Shown: positions 42,677-52,055, counted from the first letter of the stretch. The stretch: DNA of 64,000 bases from Pelotomaculum_C sp050950345 (GCA_050950345.1 JBMNHK010000002.1:682001-746000); one strand, 5' to 3'. The notes: generated from the letters alone by a model not told the origin. Made by a program: numbers and translations.

Positions 42677-43486
42677 TTGCCTTTCGTTTGGCAGCAAAAT
42701 ATTAGGTTTTATTACTTCAGTCATTTTATGGCAAGCGGCCAGCTGGTGCATGGGTTTACCACCCGCAAGAGGGGAGTTGGTCGCAGGCCTTATGATACTC
42801 TAAACACAGCCTTTCATGTGGGCGATGATATCAATACCGTCCGGGCCAACCGCGCTATAGCCTGCAGAGCTTTAGGCATTAGGCCGGAGGATTTGATCGC
42901 GGGGAAACAGGTCCATGGCGACAGGATCGCTGTTGTTGACGAAAGTGACAGAGGCAAGGGAGCCCTTTCTTATGAGGATGCCCTGCCGGATACCGATGCT
43001 TTAATAACTGCCGGTTCTTATGTGCCACTTTCCAGCTATTATGCCGACTGCGTGCCAATATTCTTTTTTGATCCGGTAAAGCAGGTAATAGCCCTGGCTC
43101 ATGCGGGATGGAAGGGTACCCTGCTGAGAATAGGCGCCAAGACGATCGGCAGGATGGTTAGTGTTTTTGATACTGACCCCGCTAAGTGTCTGGCCGGCAT
43201 AGGGCCTTCCATTGGCCCCTGCTGCTATGAGGTAGACGAGTTGGTGATTGGCCCACTACGGCAGGAATTCCCCTATGTTCAAGATTTGATTGAAGAGCAG
43301 GCACAGGGTAGATGGCGCTTGAACCTCTGGGAGGCTAACCGCAGGATACTTTTAGAGGCAGGTTTTAAAAACGAAAATATTGAGATTGCCTCCATGTGTA
43401 CCTGTTGCCATGCGGAAACGTTTTTTTCCTACCGCGCTCAAAATGGCGCTACAGGACGCATGGCAGCTTTCTTAATGCTCAAATAG
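42677..43486 (+). CDS. pgeF: Peptidoglycan-editing/purine nucleoside phosphorylase PgeF (YfiH/YlmD)
   Basis: 269-residue laccase-domain protein, known as PgeF in E. coli and YlmD in B. subtilis. TTG 42677 is used. The copper/zinc ligands and core are visible: AGKQVHGDRI, SYYADCVPIFF, LAHAGWKGTLLRIG and CTCCHAETFFSYRAQNGATGRMA. Members act on purine nucleosides and are linked with correct peptidoglycan stem composition. Its location near ylmE and sepF follows the Bacillus ylm cluster. Confidence 0.88.
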   Translation: MPFVWQQNIRFYYFSHFMASGQLVHGFTTRKRGVGRRPYDTLNTAFHVGDDINTVRANRAIACRALGIRPEDLIAGKQVHGDRIAVVDESDRGKGALSYEDALPDTDALITAGSYVPLSSYYADCVPIFFFDPVKQVIALAHAGWKGTLLRIGAKTIGRMVSVFDTDPAKCLAGIGPSIGPCCYEVDELVIGPLRQEFPYVQDLIEEQAQGRWRLNLWEANRRILLEAGFKNENIEIASMCTCCHAETFFSYRAQNGATGRMAAFLMLK

Positions 43487-43515
43487 CTAAACTATCACTC
43501 GAAAGGATAAGGCGC

Positions 43516-44232
43516 ATGCCCAGGATACTGGTTGTAGATGATGAGAAAAACATACTTGAACTAGTCCGCTTCAACCTGGAGAGGGAAGGATACCAGGTAC
43601 TTGTCACCCTTGACGGTGCAAGGGCTTTGGAGCTGGCCCGCAGCGAGATACCGGATTTAATCCTTCTTGACGTCATGCTGCCGGAAATAGATGGATTTGA
43701 AGTCTGTCGTGAATTACGCATGGATCCTGCAACAAAAGAAATACCTATAGTTATGCTCAGTGCCAGGGCTGACGAATTTGACCGGGTCCTCGGTTTGGAG
43801 CTAGGTGCCGATGATTATATAACCAAACCTTTCAGCCCGCGAGAGCTCATAGCTCGAGTAAGAGCCAGGCTGCGGCGCGTATCCCGGGAAGAGGGCAAAC
43901 CTGTGGAAGGACAGCCCAAAGCAGGACCGGACACTGGAAGGATACGCATAGATGAGGACCGTTTTGCTGTTTATATTGACGGTATAAAACAGGAATTCAC
44001 GCTGAAAGAGTTTGAACTGATCCGTTTTTTGGCCCGTTCTCCTGGAAAAGTCTTTTCCAGAGACCAGCTCTTAGAGCAGGTATGGGGTTACGATTATGCC
44101 GGTGACTCGCGTACTGTTGACGTTCATATCCGTCATATCAGGCGAAAGCTCGAACAGCTGCCACGTGGAGAGCAGATCATCGAGACAGTCCGGGGGGTTG
44201 GTTACAGGCTAAAGGAGGGCGTCATATGCTGA
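43516..44232 (+). CDS. Two-component response regulator, OmpR/PhoP family
   Basis: 238-residue transcription factor. ATG 43516 follows GAAAGGATAAGG; an upstream in-frame extension into pgeF lacks a ribosome site. Receiver domain: acidic pocket DDE (11-13 region), phospho-Asp in LILLDVMLP (about 53), Lys in TKPF (about 104). The C-terminal winged helix has FSRDQLLEQVWGYDY and SRTVDVHIRHIRRKL. It most resembles PhoP/PhoB-type regulators. It overlaps the kinase gene by 7 nt. Confidence 0.93.
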   Translation: MPRILVVDDEKNILELVRFNLEREGYQVLVTLDGARALELARSEIPDLILLDVMLPEIDGFEVCRELRMDPATKEIPIVMLSARADEFDRVLGLELGADDYITKPFSPRELIARVRARLRRVSREEGKPVEGQPKAGPDTGRIRIDEDRFAVYIDGIKQEFTLKEFELIRFLARSPGKVFSRDQLLEQVWGYDYAGDSRTVDVHIRHIRRKLEQLPRGEQIIETVRGVGYRLKEGVIC

Positions 44233-45617
44233 GTATATTGTTAGTGCTTTGGCGCTTTGTGCGGAGTCCGGCATCCAGCTATTTTTTAATTTTGCTGGTT
44301 TTATTGGCCCTGGCTCTGTTAGTTTACTTTGGACAGATAAGCTATTTAACGGCGCTTTTGCTTGCTTTTTTTTGTACCCTGGGCATGGCTGTGTTCATGT
44401 ACAAAAGGATTATGAGTCCTTTGAATGAAATGGCTTTTATCGCCCAGGACATGGCTAAAGGAAACCTGGAGCAGGAGATAAGGATTTTCGCCCAGGATGA
44501 AATCGGTGACCTGGCGCGTTCCATTAACTATATGGCAAGACAGTTGAAAACTACCATTGACGATGTTGTTTCAGAGAAAAACATAATTCAGGCAGTTCTC
44601 GCCGGAATGGCTGATGGTGTCATAGCTATGGATCCCTGGGGGCGTGTTATCTTGATCAATCCGGTGGTGGAAAAACTATTCGGCATAACCCAGGAGAATT
44701 GTAAAGGGAAAAACATTCTCCGTATTATCCCCAATAATGAACTGGAAAAAATGATCAACCATGCTCTCGAAACAGGACAACCCTTAGATAAACAGATCGA
44801 GGTTGAAACTCCGGAACCTCTTATCTTCCTGGCTAACGTAACTCCTTTGCAAAACGGTGGAACCGAACAGGCCGGGCTGGTCGCGGTACTGAAAGACATC
44901 ACTGAAAGAAGAAAAGTGGAAAAAATGCGCAGCGATTTTGTGGCCAATGTATCCCATGAGCTAAGGACGCCCATTACCTCGATTAAGGGTTTCGCTGAGA
45001 CACTTTTAGATGGAGCGATAGAGGACCCTAAGGTGGCCAGGCCATTTCTTGAAATTATTGACTCTGAGACGGAACGTTTGTCCAGGCTGATAGATGAGCT
45101 CTTAAATCTTTCACATATAGAGGAGCGTAAGACAACCCCTGATTGGCAGCCTTTAAACATCAGCAACCTGATTAACAGGGTGCTTGTTATTTTACAGCCC
45201 AAGGCTGTTGAAAAGGAGATCACCATAAACGTAGACGCCCCTGAAAGCCTTCCGGTTTTTGAAGGCGATGCTGATATGCTGAGTCAGGTTTTAATTAATC
45301 TAATAGAAAACGCTATTAGCTATACCCAGCCCCATGGCAAGGTTTGGGTTAGAGCTTCAGCAAATCTAGACGGGCTAAAGGTCGAGGTGCGGGACAACGG
45401 GATTGGGATACCCCAGGAAAGTTTGGAGCGCGTTTTCGAACGTTTTTACCGGGTTGACAAGGCCAGATCCCGTGAGCATGGTGGAACAGGTTTAGGGCTT
45501 TCCATAGTAAAGCATATCATTGACGTTCACCAGGGCAAAGTCTATGTGGATAGTCAGGTTGGCTCAGGCAGTACTTTTTCTTTTGTGATACCATTAACTC
45601 ATATAGAAGCACAATAA
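44226..45617 (+). CDS. Sensor histidine kinase, PhoR-like
   Basis: 463 residues. Two close membrane helices (about 15-35 and 40-60) leave almost no extracellular sensor, so the signal may be sensed in the membrane or by the PAS domain. HAMP (about 60-110) and PAS (about 118-220, with GVIAMDPWGRVILIN) precede the HisKA box SHELRTPITSIKGF (phospho-His about 244). The ATPase domain follows with NLIENAISYT, DNGIGIP and GTGLGLSIV. The gene overlaps the regulator by 7 nt. Target genes cannot be told from this window. Confidence 0.93.
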   Translation: MLSILLVLWRFVRSPASSYFLILLVLLALALLVYFGQISYLTALLLAFFCTLGMAVFMYKRIMSPLNEMAFIAQDMAKGNLEQEIRIFAQDEIGDLARSINYMARQLKTTIDDVVSEKNIIQAVLAGMADGVIAMDPWGRVILINPVVEKLFGITQENCKGKNILRIIPNNELEKMINHALETGQPLDKQIEVETPEPLIFLANVTPLQNGGTEQAGLVAVLKDITERRKVEKMRSDFVANVSHELRTPITSIKGFAETLLDGAIEDPKVARPFLEIIDSETERLSRLIDELLNLSHIEERKTTPDWQPLNISNLINRVLVILQPKAVEKEITINVDAPESLPVFEGDADMLSQVLINLIENAISYTQPHGKVWVRASANLDGLKVEVRDNGIGIPQESLERVFERFYRVDKARSREHGGTGLGLSIVKHIIDVHQGKVYVDSQVGSGSTFSFVIPLTHIEAQ

Positions 45618-45730
45618 TATTCACCAGGTTAATTAGACCATGTCTATTTTGAAAAAAGCACAGATGAAAGGCTATTGACGCAGGAATTGGCTTTCTACCG
45701 TCGAATAAAGCTTCAATTTAAGGTAGTATT

Positions 45731-46699
45731 ATGCAAACAATAAAAGACAACAATGCTCCGGGACCTCGGAAACAAAAATATCACCGCAAGGCCGTATGGC
45801 GCGGGATGCTAGTCATTATTCTGGTAAGCCTCCTCACATTGGCTTATCTTCTATGGGGACGAGTAGTCATCGTCGTTTCAAATGTTAGTTTCCTAACCAG
45901 GCAAGAGGTAGCTGAAACAATTCGACTTGAAGGGATCTTACTGAAGAACGAACATGTATTACAGACCCCGGTTAGCGGGAAGCTGCAGCAAGTGGCAGCT
46001 GACGGTAACCGCCTGGAGAACGGTGCCAGAGTTTCACGGGTAATAGCAGTGCAGGATAATACCGGTGGAGAAAGTTATGATATTGTAACACCTGTTGCCG
46101 GTATTTGCTGTATGCACTTAGATGGGCTGGAACAGGTGTTGTCGCCTGCTAGTATCGATAGCCTGGCTGTCCCGCATATGGCTGGCACGGGTGGGAAAAG
46201 GACATATGATGGCATGCGGGTTGAAAAAGGACAGGCGGTTGCGAAAATTATTGATAATTTGAGTCCAGTATATATCTATGCTGAAGCACCAAAAGAAAAC
46301 TTTTCTGCAGTGGCCTTAGAAAAGGGGACCTGGTGGAAAGCAAATTGGGAAGGACAGACTTTCTCAATGAAGTCATACAAGGTTGCAGACAGGGGTGAAA
46401 GTCTGGCAGGTTACTTTTTACTATCTGCCTACCCGGAGCAAATACTTCATGAGCGAAAAGTAGTCATAAATGTAACAACCCGCTCTCTGAATGGCTACCT
46501 TGTACCCAAAAAAGCAATTGTCGAGAAAGACGGGCAGACCGGCATATTCCTCTCCATCAAAAAAAAGGCTTACTGGACTCCTGTTGACATTGTAGGTGAA
46601 TTGGAAGGGAAGCTAGCCATAGAAGGGCCCGAGCTGACAGAAAGTTGCCGTTTTGTCCAAAATCCCTTGTTGGCCAAAGAAGACCACTGGGTTGAGTAG
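45731..46699 (+). CDS. HlyD-like membrane fusion/accessory protein
   Basis: 322 residues, one N-terminal membrane helix (about 26-46) after a basic start. The outside part has HlyD/biotinyl-lipoyl-like pieces: VAETIRLEGILLKNEHVLQTPVSGKLQ and YDIVTPVAGICCMHLDGLEQVL. The middle has RVEKGQAVAKI-like hairpin segments, and the C-terminus has YLVPKKAIVEKDGQTGIF, typical of periplasmic adaptors. No ABC partner is adjacent, which is odd for an exporter. Homologues of this layout often sit before ylmE in related Clostridia (from memory), so a cell-envelope role is possible. Confidence 0.72.
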   Translation: MQTIKDNNAPGPRKQKYHRKAVWRGMLVIILVSLLTLAYLLWGRVVIVVSNVSFLTRQEVAETIRLEGILLKNEHVLQTPVSGKLQQVAADGNRLENGARVSRVIAVQDNTGGESYDIVTPVAGICCMHLDGLEQVLSPASIDSLAVPHMAGTGGKRTYDGMRVEKGQAVAKIIDNLSPVYIYAEAPKENFSAVALEKGTWWKANWEGQTFSMKSYKVADRGESLAGYFLLSAYPEQILHERKVVINVTTRSLNGYLVPKKAIVEKDGQTGIFLSIKKKAYWTPVDIVGELEGKLAIEGPELTESCRFVQNPLLAKEDHWVE

Positions 46700-46755
46700 C
46701 TGTCGAGCTAATAGTCTCTGTTTAGCAGTGATTATAAAATCAAGGGGCTGTTTAT

Positions 46756-47451
46756 TTGAGTGTAGCAATAAATTTGAAACAATTACAGGAGCGTATAGCT
46801 GCAGTTGCAAAGCGGGCTGGACGCGACCCTGCTGAGATTAAGCTTGTTGCTGTAACAAAAAATGTTACAATTGAGAATATCAGAGCTGCCTTAACCTGTG
46901 GCGTAACAAGGATGGGAGAAAACAGGGTACAGGAGCTTTTGTCCAAGTACGATCAATTACCCGCCGAAGTTGAATGGCATTTTATCGGGCACCTGCAGAC
47001 CAATAAAGTAAATAAAATTGTTGATAAAGTAAGCCTGATTCATTCGCTGGATCGGTGGACTCTGGCAGATACATTGAACAGGGCAGCAGTCGCAAAAGGC
47101 AGAGTTTGCAAGGTTTTGGTCCAGGTTAATGTAGCCGGAGAAACCACGAAATCCGGACTGGAACCAATTGAAACTGTTGATTTTATCACGGCAGCAAGGG
47201 ATTTGCCGGGCATTGAAGTAGTTGGTTTGATGACCATCGCGCCCTGGTCAACTGATCCAGAGAATTCGCGTCCGGTATTTAAGCGATTGAAGGAAATTGC
47301 GGGTATAGTCGGAGAAAAGGTCAGTGATGTCAGCATGGATTATTTGTCCATGGGCATGTCCGGTGACTGGGAGGTAGCTGTGGAGGAAGGAGCAAATATT
47401 CTGCGCATTGGTACGGCCATATTTGGGGAACGGAATGGCAATATAAATTAA
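46756..47451 (+). CDS. ylmE: YggS/YlmE family PLP homeostasis protein
   Basis: 231-residue PLP-binding protein of alanine-racemase-N fold. TTG 46756 follows AAGGGGCTG. The PLP Lys is in LVAVTKNV (about residue 35). Other features: MGENRVQELLSKYDQLP, WHFIGHLQTNKVNKIV, SMGMSGDWEVAVEEGANILRIGTAIFG. Related proteins control pyridoxal phosphate availability. First gene of the conserved ylmE-sepF-proC-ylmG-ylmH-divIVA order. Confidence 0.92.
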   Translation: MSVAINLKQLQERIAAVAKRAGRDPAEIKLVAVTKNVTIENIRAALTCGVTRMGENRVQELLSKYDQLPAEVEWHFIGHLQTNKVNKIVDKVSLIHSLDRWTLADTLNRAAVAKGRVCKVLVQVNVAGETTKSGLEPIETVDFITAARDLPGIEVVGLMTIAPWSTDPENSRPVFKRLKEIAGIVGEKVSDVSMDYLSMGMSGDWEVAVEEGANILRIGTAIFGERNGNIN

Positions 47452-47476
47452 GATCGATATAAGGAGGAGGGTCTCA

Positions 47477-47935
47477 ATGGCTGCAAAACTGGTAGATAAA
47501 GTGCTGGGTTTTATGGGGTTTGAAGATGAAGACTATGAATTCGAGGATAAGCAAACCCAGGCCGAAGCTCAAAGGGAAGCCCAGGTGGGGCAGGGGTGGC
47601 AGAAAAAAAAGGAAAAAGGAAACGTGGTTAGCATACAACATGCCCACCGCCAGATTAAAGTAGTAGTGGTTGAGCCGCGGGTGTTCGAAGAAGTTAAAGA
47701 AATTGCCGACAACATAAAAAATAGGCGTGCGGTGGTCTTAAACCTTGAACAGGCAAATCCTGAACTGGCACGGCGTGTAGTGGATTTTGTCATGGGTGCA
47801 ACCTATGCCTTAGGCGGCAGTCAACAAAAGGTTGGCAATGGCGTCTTTCTGTTTGTGCCTGCTAATATGGATATAGACAGCGAATTAAAAGAAGAGCATA
47901 GTGAAAAAGGAATATTTTCCTGGGTGCGTTCATAA
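47477..47935 (+). CDS. sepF: Cell division protein SepF
   Basis: 152-residue FtsZ-binding protein. An amphipathic N-terminal helix (AAKLVDKVLGFMGF) for membrane binding is followed by an acidic linker, then the SepF domain (about 62-140) with VVEPRVFEEVKEIADNIKNRRAVVLNL and GATYALGGSQQKVGNGVFLFVP. It tethers FtsZ and bundles its filaments. ATG 47477 follows AAGGAGGAGGG. Given the missing ftsA in the dcw cluster it may be the main anchor. Confidence 0.95.
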   Translation: MAAKLVDKVLGFMGFEDEDYEFEDKQTQAEAQREAQVGQGWQKKKEKGNVVSIQHAHRQIKVVVVEPRVFEEVKEIADNIKNRRAVVLNLEQANPELARRVVDFVMGATYALGGSQQKVGNGVFLFVPANMDIDSELKEEHSEKGIFSWVRS

Positions 47936-47950
47936 TAAGGGGGTAAATAA

Positions 47951-48772
47951 GTGCCGTTAAAGAATCAAAAAATTGGCTTCTTAGGCGGCGGAGCAATGGC
48001 AGAAGCTTTGATTACTGCCCTGTTGCAATCAGGTTTGACTGAGCCAAGGGCTATTTTCGTCAGCAATATCCGTTTGGCCCGCAAGGAATATCTGAAGCAA
48101 AAATTTGGTGTCAATTTAGCTGATAATGCTGCTGTTGCCAGTGAGGCAGATATTGTGATCCTGGCGGTTAAACCCCAGGTGATCCCCAGTGTTTTAACTG
48201 ATATCGCACCATATGTCCGTAATGATATGACCATTATTTCCATCGCAGCCGGGAAAACATCAGGTTTTATTGAATCCTTTTTCGACGTTCAGGTACCTGT
48301 AGTAAGGGTGATGCCAAATACACCCTGTCTAGTTGGAGAAGGCGCCAGTGCATTATCCCCGGGCAAGTTCTGTGGTCAGGAAAATATGGATCAAGCCCTG
48401 GCTATTTTCAGTGCTGCCGGGAAAGCAGTTGTGGTGGACGAATCATTGATGGATTGTGTTACAGGCCTGAGCGGTAGTGCGCCGGCATATATGTATTTAA
48501 TTATGGAAGGTTTAATTGACGGGGCAGTGCGTTTGGGCATGCCCAGGGATGCAGCCAGGCTTTTAACTGCCCAGACTATGTTGGGTGCGGCAAAAATGGT
48601 ATTAGAAACAGGTGAACATCCGGCCAAGCTGAAGGATATGGTTACGACACCTGGTGGAACGACTAGCGCCGGATTATACAAACTTGAAGAAGGGGCTTTG
48701 CGTGCTACACTGATGAAAGCCGTGGCTGAGGCGACAGCCCGTTCCAGTCAATTGGCAACTTCCGATCAATAA
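47951..48772 (+). CDS. proC: Pyrroline-5-carboxylate reductase
   Basis: 273-residue NAD(P)H-dependent enzyme for the last step of proline synthesis. GTG 47951 follows AAGGGGG. N-terminal dinucleotide loop: IGFLGGGAMAEALI; later VRVMPNTPCLVGEGASAL and GLSGSAPAYMYLI, plus the C-terminal TTPGGTTSAGLYKLEEG signature. The location between sepF and ylmG is the usual one in Firmicutes, though no proline genes neighbour it. Confidence 0.95.
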   Translation: MPLKNQKIGFLGGGAMAEALITALLQSGLTEPRAIFVSNIRLARKEYLKQKFGVNLADNAAVASEADIVILAVKPQVIPSVLTDIAPYVRNDMTIISIAAGKTSGFIESFFDVQVPVVRVMPNTPCLVGEGASALSPGKFCGQENMDQALAIFSAAGKAVVVDESLMDCVTGLSGSAPAYMYLIMEGLIDGAVRLGMPRDAARLLTAQTMLGAAKMVLETGEHPAKLKDMVTTPGGTTSAGLYKLEEGALRATLMKAVAEATARSSQLATSDQ

Positions 48773-48794
48773 GAAATCTTGCTATGGGGTGAAC

Positions 48795-49058
48795 ATGGAG
48801 ATTATTATTGCAGCTGTTAGCGTAGCATTTAGAGTGTACTCGTACCTGATTATTTTTCGCATTTTACTATCATGGATACGCCACAATCCTTATCAACCAT
48901 TGATTCGGTTTGTTTACGAGATCACCGATCCTTACCTGGATATCTTCAGGCGCATAATTCCGCCTGTAGGTATGATAGATTTGTCTCCAATAGTAGCGAT
49001 TATTGCCTTACAGGCATTTTATTATTTCATAATTTGGTTTCTATATTTATTAATATGA
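48795..49058 (+). CDS. ylmG: YggT family membrane protein YlmG
   Basis: About 87-residue membrane protein with two hydrophobic segments. ATG 48795 is preferred because GGGGTG ends at 48791, just upstream; GTG 48789 lies within it. The family motif is SYLIIFRILLSWIRHNPYQPLIRFVYEITDPYLDIFRRIIPPVGMIDLSPIV seen in short pieces (ILLSWI, DPYL, GMIDLSPIV). Role is uncertain; linked to chloroplast/cell division in homologues. Stop overlaps the next start by ATGA. Confidence 0.9.
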   Translation: MEIIIAAVSVAFRVYSYLIIFRILLSWIRHNPYQPLIRFVYEITDPYLDIFRRIIPPVGMIDLSPIVAIIALQAFYYFIIWFLYLLI

Positions 49059-49843
49059 GAATTAAGCGTGATAAAATATTATCCTTTGTTTCTGATGGTG
49101 AAGAACGAGCCATGTTGGCCAGGGTTTTAGACCAGGCTGAGATTGTGTTGCATCATGGTCGTAACCAGCTAACCGATTTTTACGACCCCTACAGCAATAA
49201 CCTGATCAATGCTGCAATACAACAGCTCAATTTAACCGCCACATCCTCAGGGGGTTACCCCGGGGCAGAAAGGCAACGGCTAGTGCTACACCTTGCTGAA
49301 GCACAGGTAACTGCTGTAGATTTTGATTTTGGCTTCATCTCTATTGCAGGTAACTTTAAGTACTCCAGGGTAAGCCACAGAGATTTTTTAGGTGCACTGT
49401 TGGGGTTAGGTTTGAAACGGGGAAAATTTGGTGACATCATAGTGCTGGATGATAGAGCCATTGTAGTGGTGGCCAGGGAAATAGCGCCTTATCTTAAGGC
49501 CAATCTCTGCAAAGTAGGCCGGACTAGAGTGCATGTATCAGAATTAAAGCAAGACGAACTGCCGCAAAGAGCAATCAGTTACCGTGAAATTAAGTCAACT
49601 GTATCCGCCTTGCGGTTGGACGCTGTAGCGGCAGCCGGCTTTGGCACGTCCCGGTCCAAGATCACAAGGGAAATAGAAGCAGAAAAGATTAGTATTAACT
49701 GGCGTGTTTGTCCATCCCCTAAAACCATGGTAAAACAGGGTGACGTAATCTCCGCCCGGGGCAAAGGCAGGGTCATACTGGCTGCCGTACAAGGTCAGTT
49801 AAAGAGCGGCAGAATTGGTATCCTTCTGCATAGGCTGTTTTAG
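49055..49843 (+). CDS. ylmH: S4-domain RNA-binding protein YlmH
   Basis: About 262 residues; ATG 49055 overlaps the ylmG stop as ATGA, which fixes the start despite an open frame upstream. The N-terminal domain carries DFYDPYSNNLINAA and the C-terminal S4 domain carries the motif RLDAVAAAGFGTSRSKI (about 185-205). B. subtilis YlmH has been linked to ribosome rescue and cell division clusters. No odd features. Confidence 0.9.
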   Translation: MRIKRDKILSFVSDGEERAMLARVLDQAEIVLHHGRNQLTDFYDPYSNNLINAAIQQLNLTATSSGGYPGAERQRLVLHLAEAQVTAVDFDFGFISIAGNFKYSRVSHRDFLGALLGLGLKRGKFGDIIVLDDRAIVVVAREIAPYLKANLCKVGRTRVHVSELKQDELPQRAISYREIKSTVSALRLDAVAAAGFGTSRSKITREIEAEKISINWRVCPSPKTMVKQGDVISARGKGRVILAAVQGQLKSGRIGILLHRLF

Positions 49844-49900
49844 GTGGATTGGGTCCATTAATTAACATAATAACAGTTTAACCTGCCTGAGGTGAGAGTC

Positions 49901-50464
49901 GTGATTACACCGCTGGATATTCAAAAAAAAGAATTTCGCAGGGGTCTGCGTGGTTATCGCGAAGAAGAGGTTGATGCCTTTTTAGATCAGATCATAGAAG
50001 ATTATGAGAACCTGTTCCGGGAAAACCAGGCCTTGAAGGAAAAGCTGGCCATGCTGGAGCAAAACATAGGCCGCTACCGCGAAATGGAAGAAGTGCTCAA
50101 AAATACCATGATCATGGCGCAAAAAAATTCTGATGAGCTCAGACAAAATGCTGAGAAAGAAGCCTCTTTACTGCTGGACCAGGCCAGGCTTGAAGCGGAG
50201 CAGATCACACGTGAGGCTGAACAGGAAGCTGCTGCATTGATTCAGGTTTCAGAGCAGAAAGCTTCTGAACTGCTCCATAAAGCAGAAGAAAAGGTAAGGA
50301 TCTTTTCTGAGGAGTTCCACCAACTGGAAAAAGAGGCCCAGGCTTTCAAAATTAAGTTGCATGCTTTATTAAGGGCTCAGATGAAAATGCTGGAAGCTGA
50401 CGGGTGGGATTTACCAGTTGCGGAGGAAAGTGCCGGTGATAGCGATGAAGAAGAAATTGCGTGA
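49901..50464 (+). CDS. divIVA: DivIVA-family cell-pole/division protein
   Basis: About 187-residue coiled-coil protein that recognises curved membrane. GTG 49901 is preferred: GAGGTGA ends 5 nt upstream and the protein starts MITPLDIQKKEFRRGLRGY, as in DivIVA; a GTG 9 nt upstream lies within that ribosome-site region. Long coiled coil (about 28-165) with repeated Glu-rich heptads such as LEAEQITREAEQEAAALI. The Phe-Arg pair of the membrane-binding tip (FRRG) is present. Confidence 0.93.
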   Translation: MITPLDIQKKEFRRGLRGYREEEVDAFLDQIIEDYENLFRENQALKEKLAMLEQNIGRYREMEEVLKNTMIMAQKNSDELRQNAEKEASLLLDQARLEAEQITREAEQEAAALIQVSEQKASELLHKAEEKVRIFSEEFHQLEKEAQAFKIKLHALLRAQMKMLEADGWDLPVAEESAGDSDEEEIA

Positions 50465-50515
50465 AAAGAGACTGTTTTGGCAAGAAACCTTTAGTAATTA
50501 GATAATTAAGGACTC

Positions 50516-50540
50516 AAAGCTTCCTGGATGGGGGCTTTTT
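50516..50540 (+). terminator. Terminator after divIVA
   Basis: AAAGCTTCC (50516-50524), loop TGGAT, GGGGGCTTT (50530-50538): nine pairs including two G-T, then T to 50540. It ends the ylmE-divIVA unit. Confidence 0.65.
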
Positions 50541-50564
50541 AATACACCAACAAGGGGGATTATA

Positions 50565-51194
50565 TTGGATTTTGTCAGGAAGATGACCGGTAGGCATCCT
50601 AGAATTCATAACGTCAATGAATGGCTGTTATCTGCTGTTCTGGTGCCAATCGTGGAAAAAGACGGCGTTCTCCATATCCTCTTTGAAGTCAGGTCCAGCA
50701 ACCTTAACAGGCAGCCAGGTGAAATCTGCTTTCCAGGAGGAAGAATCGAGCTGGATGAAATGGCCCATCCGCAAAGGACAGCAATCCGTGAAACTGTTGA
50801 GGAATTGGGCATACATCCGGAACAGGTGGTGCTGTTAGGTCCCCTTGATTTTCAGATGGGACCGCCGGGTACCTGGATTTTCCCTTATCTGGGAGTTATC
50901 GAGAACTACAAGGGTGTTATACCTAACCCGTTAGAGGTAGAGGAAACTTTTCTGGCGCCTATGGATCACTTTATTGAGCCGCAAGGCTCCAGCACTGTGG
51001 AAGTGGCAACCCGGTATACCAATTTCCCCTTCGAAAAGCTGCCTGATAGTTATAGAGAGAGAGAGAATTGGTTTAAACAATGGTCATATACTAATTACTA
51101 TTATGAGTACGGTGAACATTTTATCTGGGGTGTTACAGCGAGAATACTGAGAAACGTGATGATCCTCTACGGGCAGTTGCAATATAACTCTTAA
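50565..51194 (+). CDS. NUDIX hydrolase
   Basis: 209 residues, TTG start behind AAGGGGGATTA. The Nudix box is GGRIELDEMAHPQRTAIRETVEELGI (about 60-85), with its REtveElG core. The N-terminal SAVLVPIVEKDGVLHILFEVRSSNLNRQPGEICFPGG resembles CoA-pyrophosphatase-like (CoAse/YeaB) members. Substrate is not certain. It follows divIVA after its terminator and stands before a DUF2889-like gene. Confidence 0.88.
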   Translation: MDFVRKMTGRHPRIHNVNEWLLSAVLVPIVEKDGVLHILFEVRSSNLNRQPGEICFPGGRIELDEMAHPQRTAIRETVEELGIHPEQVVLLGPLDFQMGPPGTWIFPYLGVIENYKGVIPNPLEVEETFLAPMDHFIEPQGSSTVEVATRYTNFPFEKLPDSYRERENWFKQWSYTNYYYEYGEHFIWGVTARILRNVMILYGQLQYNS

Positions 51195-51218
51195 AAAGCG
51201 GAAATATTGGAGGAAACG

Positions 51219-52055
51219 ATGAATTTAATTTATCAAAAGCAATGGTTCACTACAGTAAAGCGGATCAATGACCAGGAGTTGCTGGCGGAGGCAACGGTTT
51301 TGGATACGGAGCAAGAGGCAACCGGTCAGCTGAAGGTTGATAGCTCTTCTTTCGAAATAAAAGATGCTGTCTGGGAAGTATTTCGCTCTCGTGGTGGGAA
51401 GTTTAATGGCAGGCAAAATGTCACCGGCCTTAAAGGGGCTGTAGCATACTTTGGTGTTGGCCCCAGCATGCGCAGAGAGCTCGGCGGTATTGCCGGCGGA
51501 CTGGTTCGTGACTTGCTGAATGAATGTGTAAAAGGCATTATTCAGTCTGAAACATTTCTTTTCCGGGAGAGGGGTTTTGCCAGTCTCAAGGAATATGGGG
51601 AATACTGGCGCAAGGCCCATGCCAGCGACTGCCGCTACCAAAGCAATATGTTCCGCGCCGCTCGTAAATGGGAAGATTATGTGGCAGGCTTTGAACATAA
51701 TCTGAACCTTTTCAACCGGTTTAAAAGTTGTATGATTTACAAGGAGCATAATAGTCTGATTGCAACCTGTGGTTTTAGCGATTCCTATCATGAACTGGGC
51801 ATCTCCTGCACCCTGGATGTAAACGGTTATGTTAAGGAGTGCTCCGGAAGTTTTCTAAGGGCGCCTGATCAAGTGTGTTTCGAGTGTGCGCAGCTGCCGG
51901 CAGGGCTGCAAGGCAATGTCATTACTGATTGCACTACAAAACAATTTGTTGAAATTATGGGCGGTCCCCAGGGCTGTGACCATCTGGTTGACCTGACTAA
52001 AGATTTGAGTAAAATAGCAGGCGCCGCCCTGGATCAGGTTAATAGATATGGTTAA
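51219..52055 (+). CDS. DUF2889-like protein
   Basis: 278-residue soluble protein. ATG 51219 is chosen because TTGGAGG stands before it; the in-frame TTG 51207 lies within that site. The C-terminal half carries CFECAQLPAGLQGNVITDC and the late MGGPQGCDHLVDLT, like the conserved GCxHL end of DUF2889 proteins. The N-terminal part has GKFNGRQNVTGLKGAVAYFGV. No catalytic function is known. Match is by pattern only. Confidence 0.55.
   Translation: MNLIYQKQWFTTVKRINDQELLAEATVLDTEQEATGQLKVDSSSFEIKDAVWEVFRSRGGKFNGRQNVTGLKGAVAYFGVGPSMRRELGGIAGGLVRDLLNECVKGIIQSETFLFRERGFASLKEYGEYWRKAHASDCRYQSNMFRAARKWEDYVAGFEHNLNLFNRFKSCMIYKEHNSLIATCGFSDSYHELGISCTLDVNGYVKECSGSFLRAPDQVCFECAQLPAGLQGNVITDCTTKQFVEIMGGPQGCDHLVDLTKDLSKIAGAALDQVNRYG

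Noticed and set aside
48872..49054. Upstream extension of ylmH
   Set aside because: It lies inside ylmG in another frame; ATG 49055 overlaps the ylmG stop and matches the family start.
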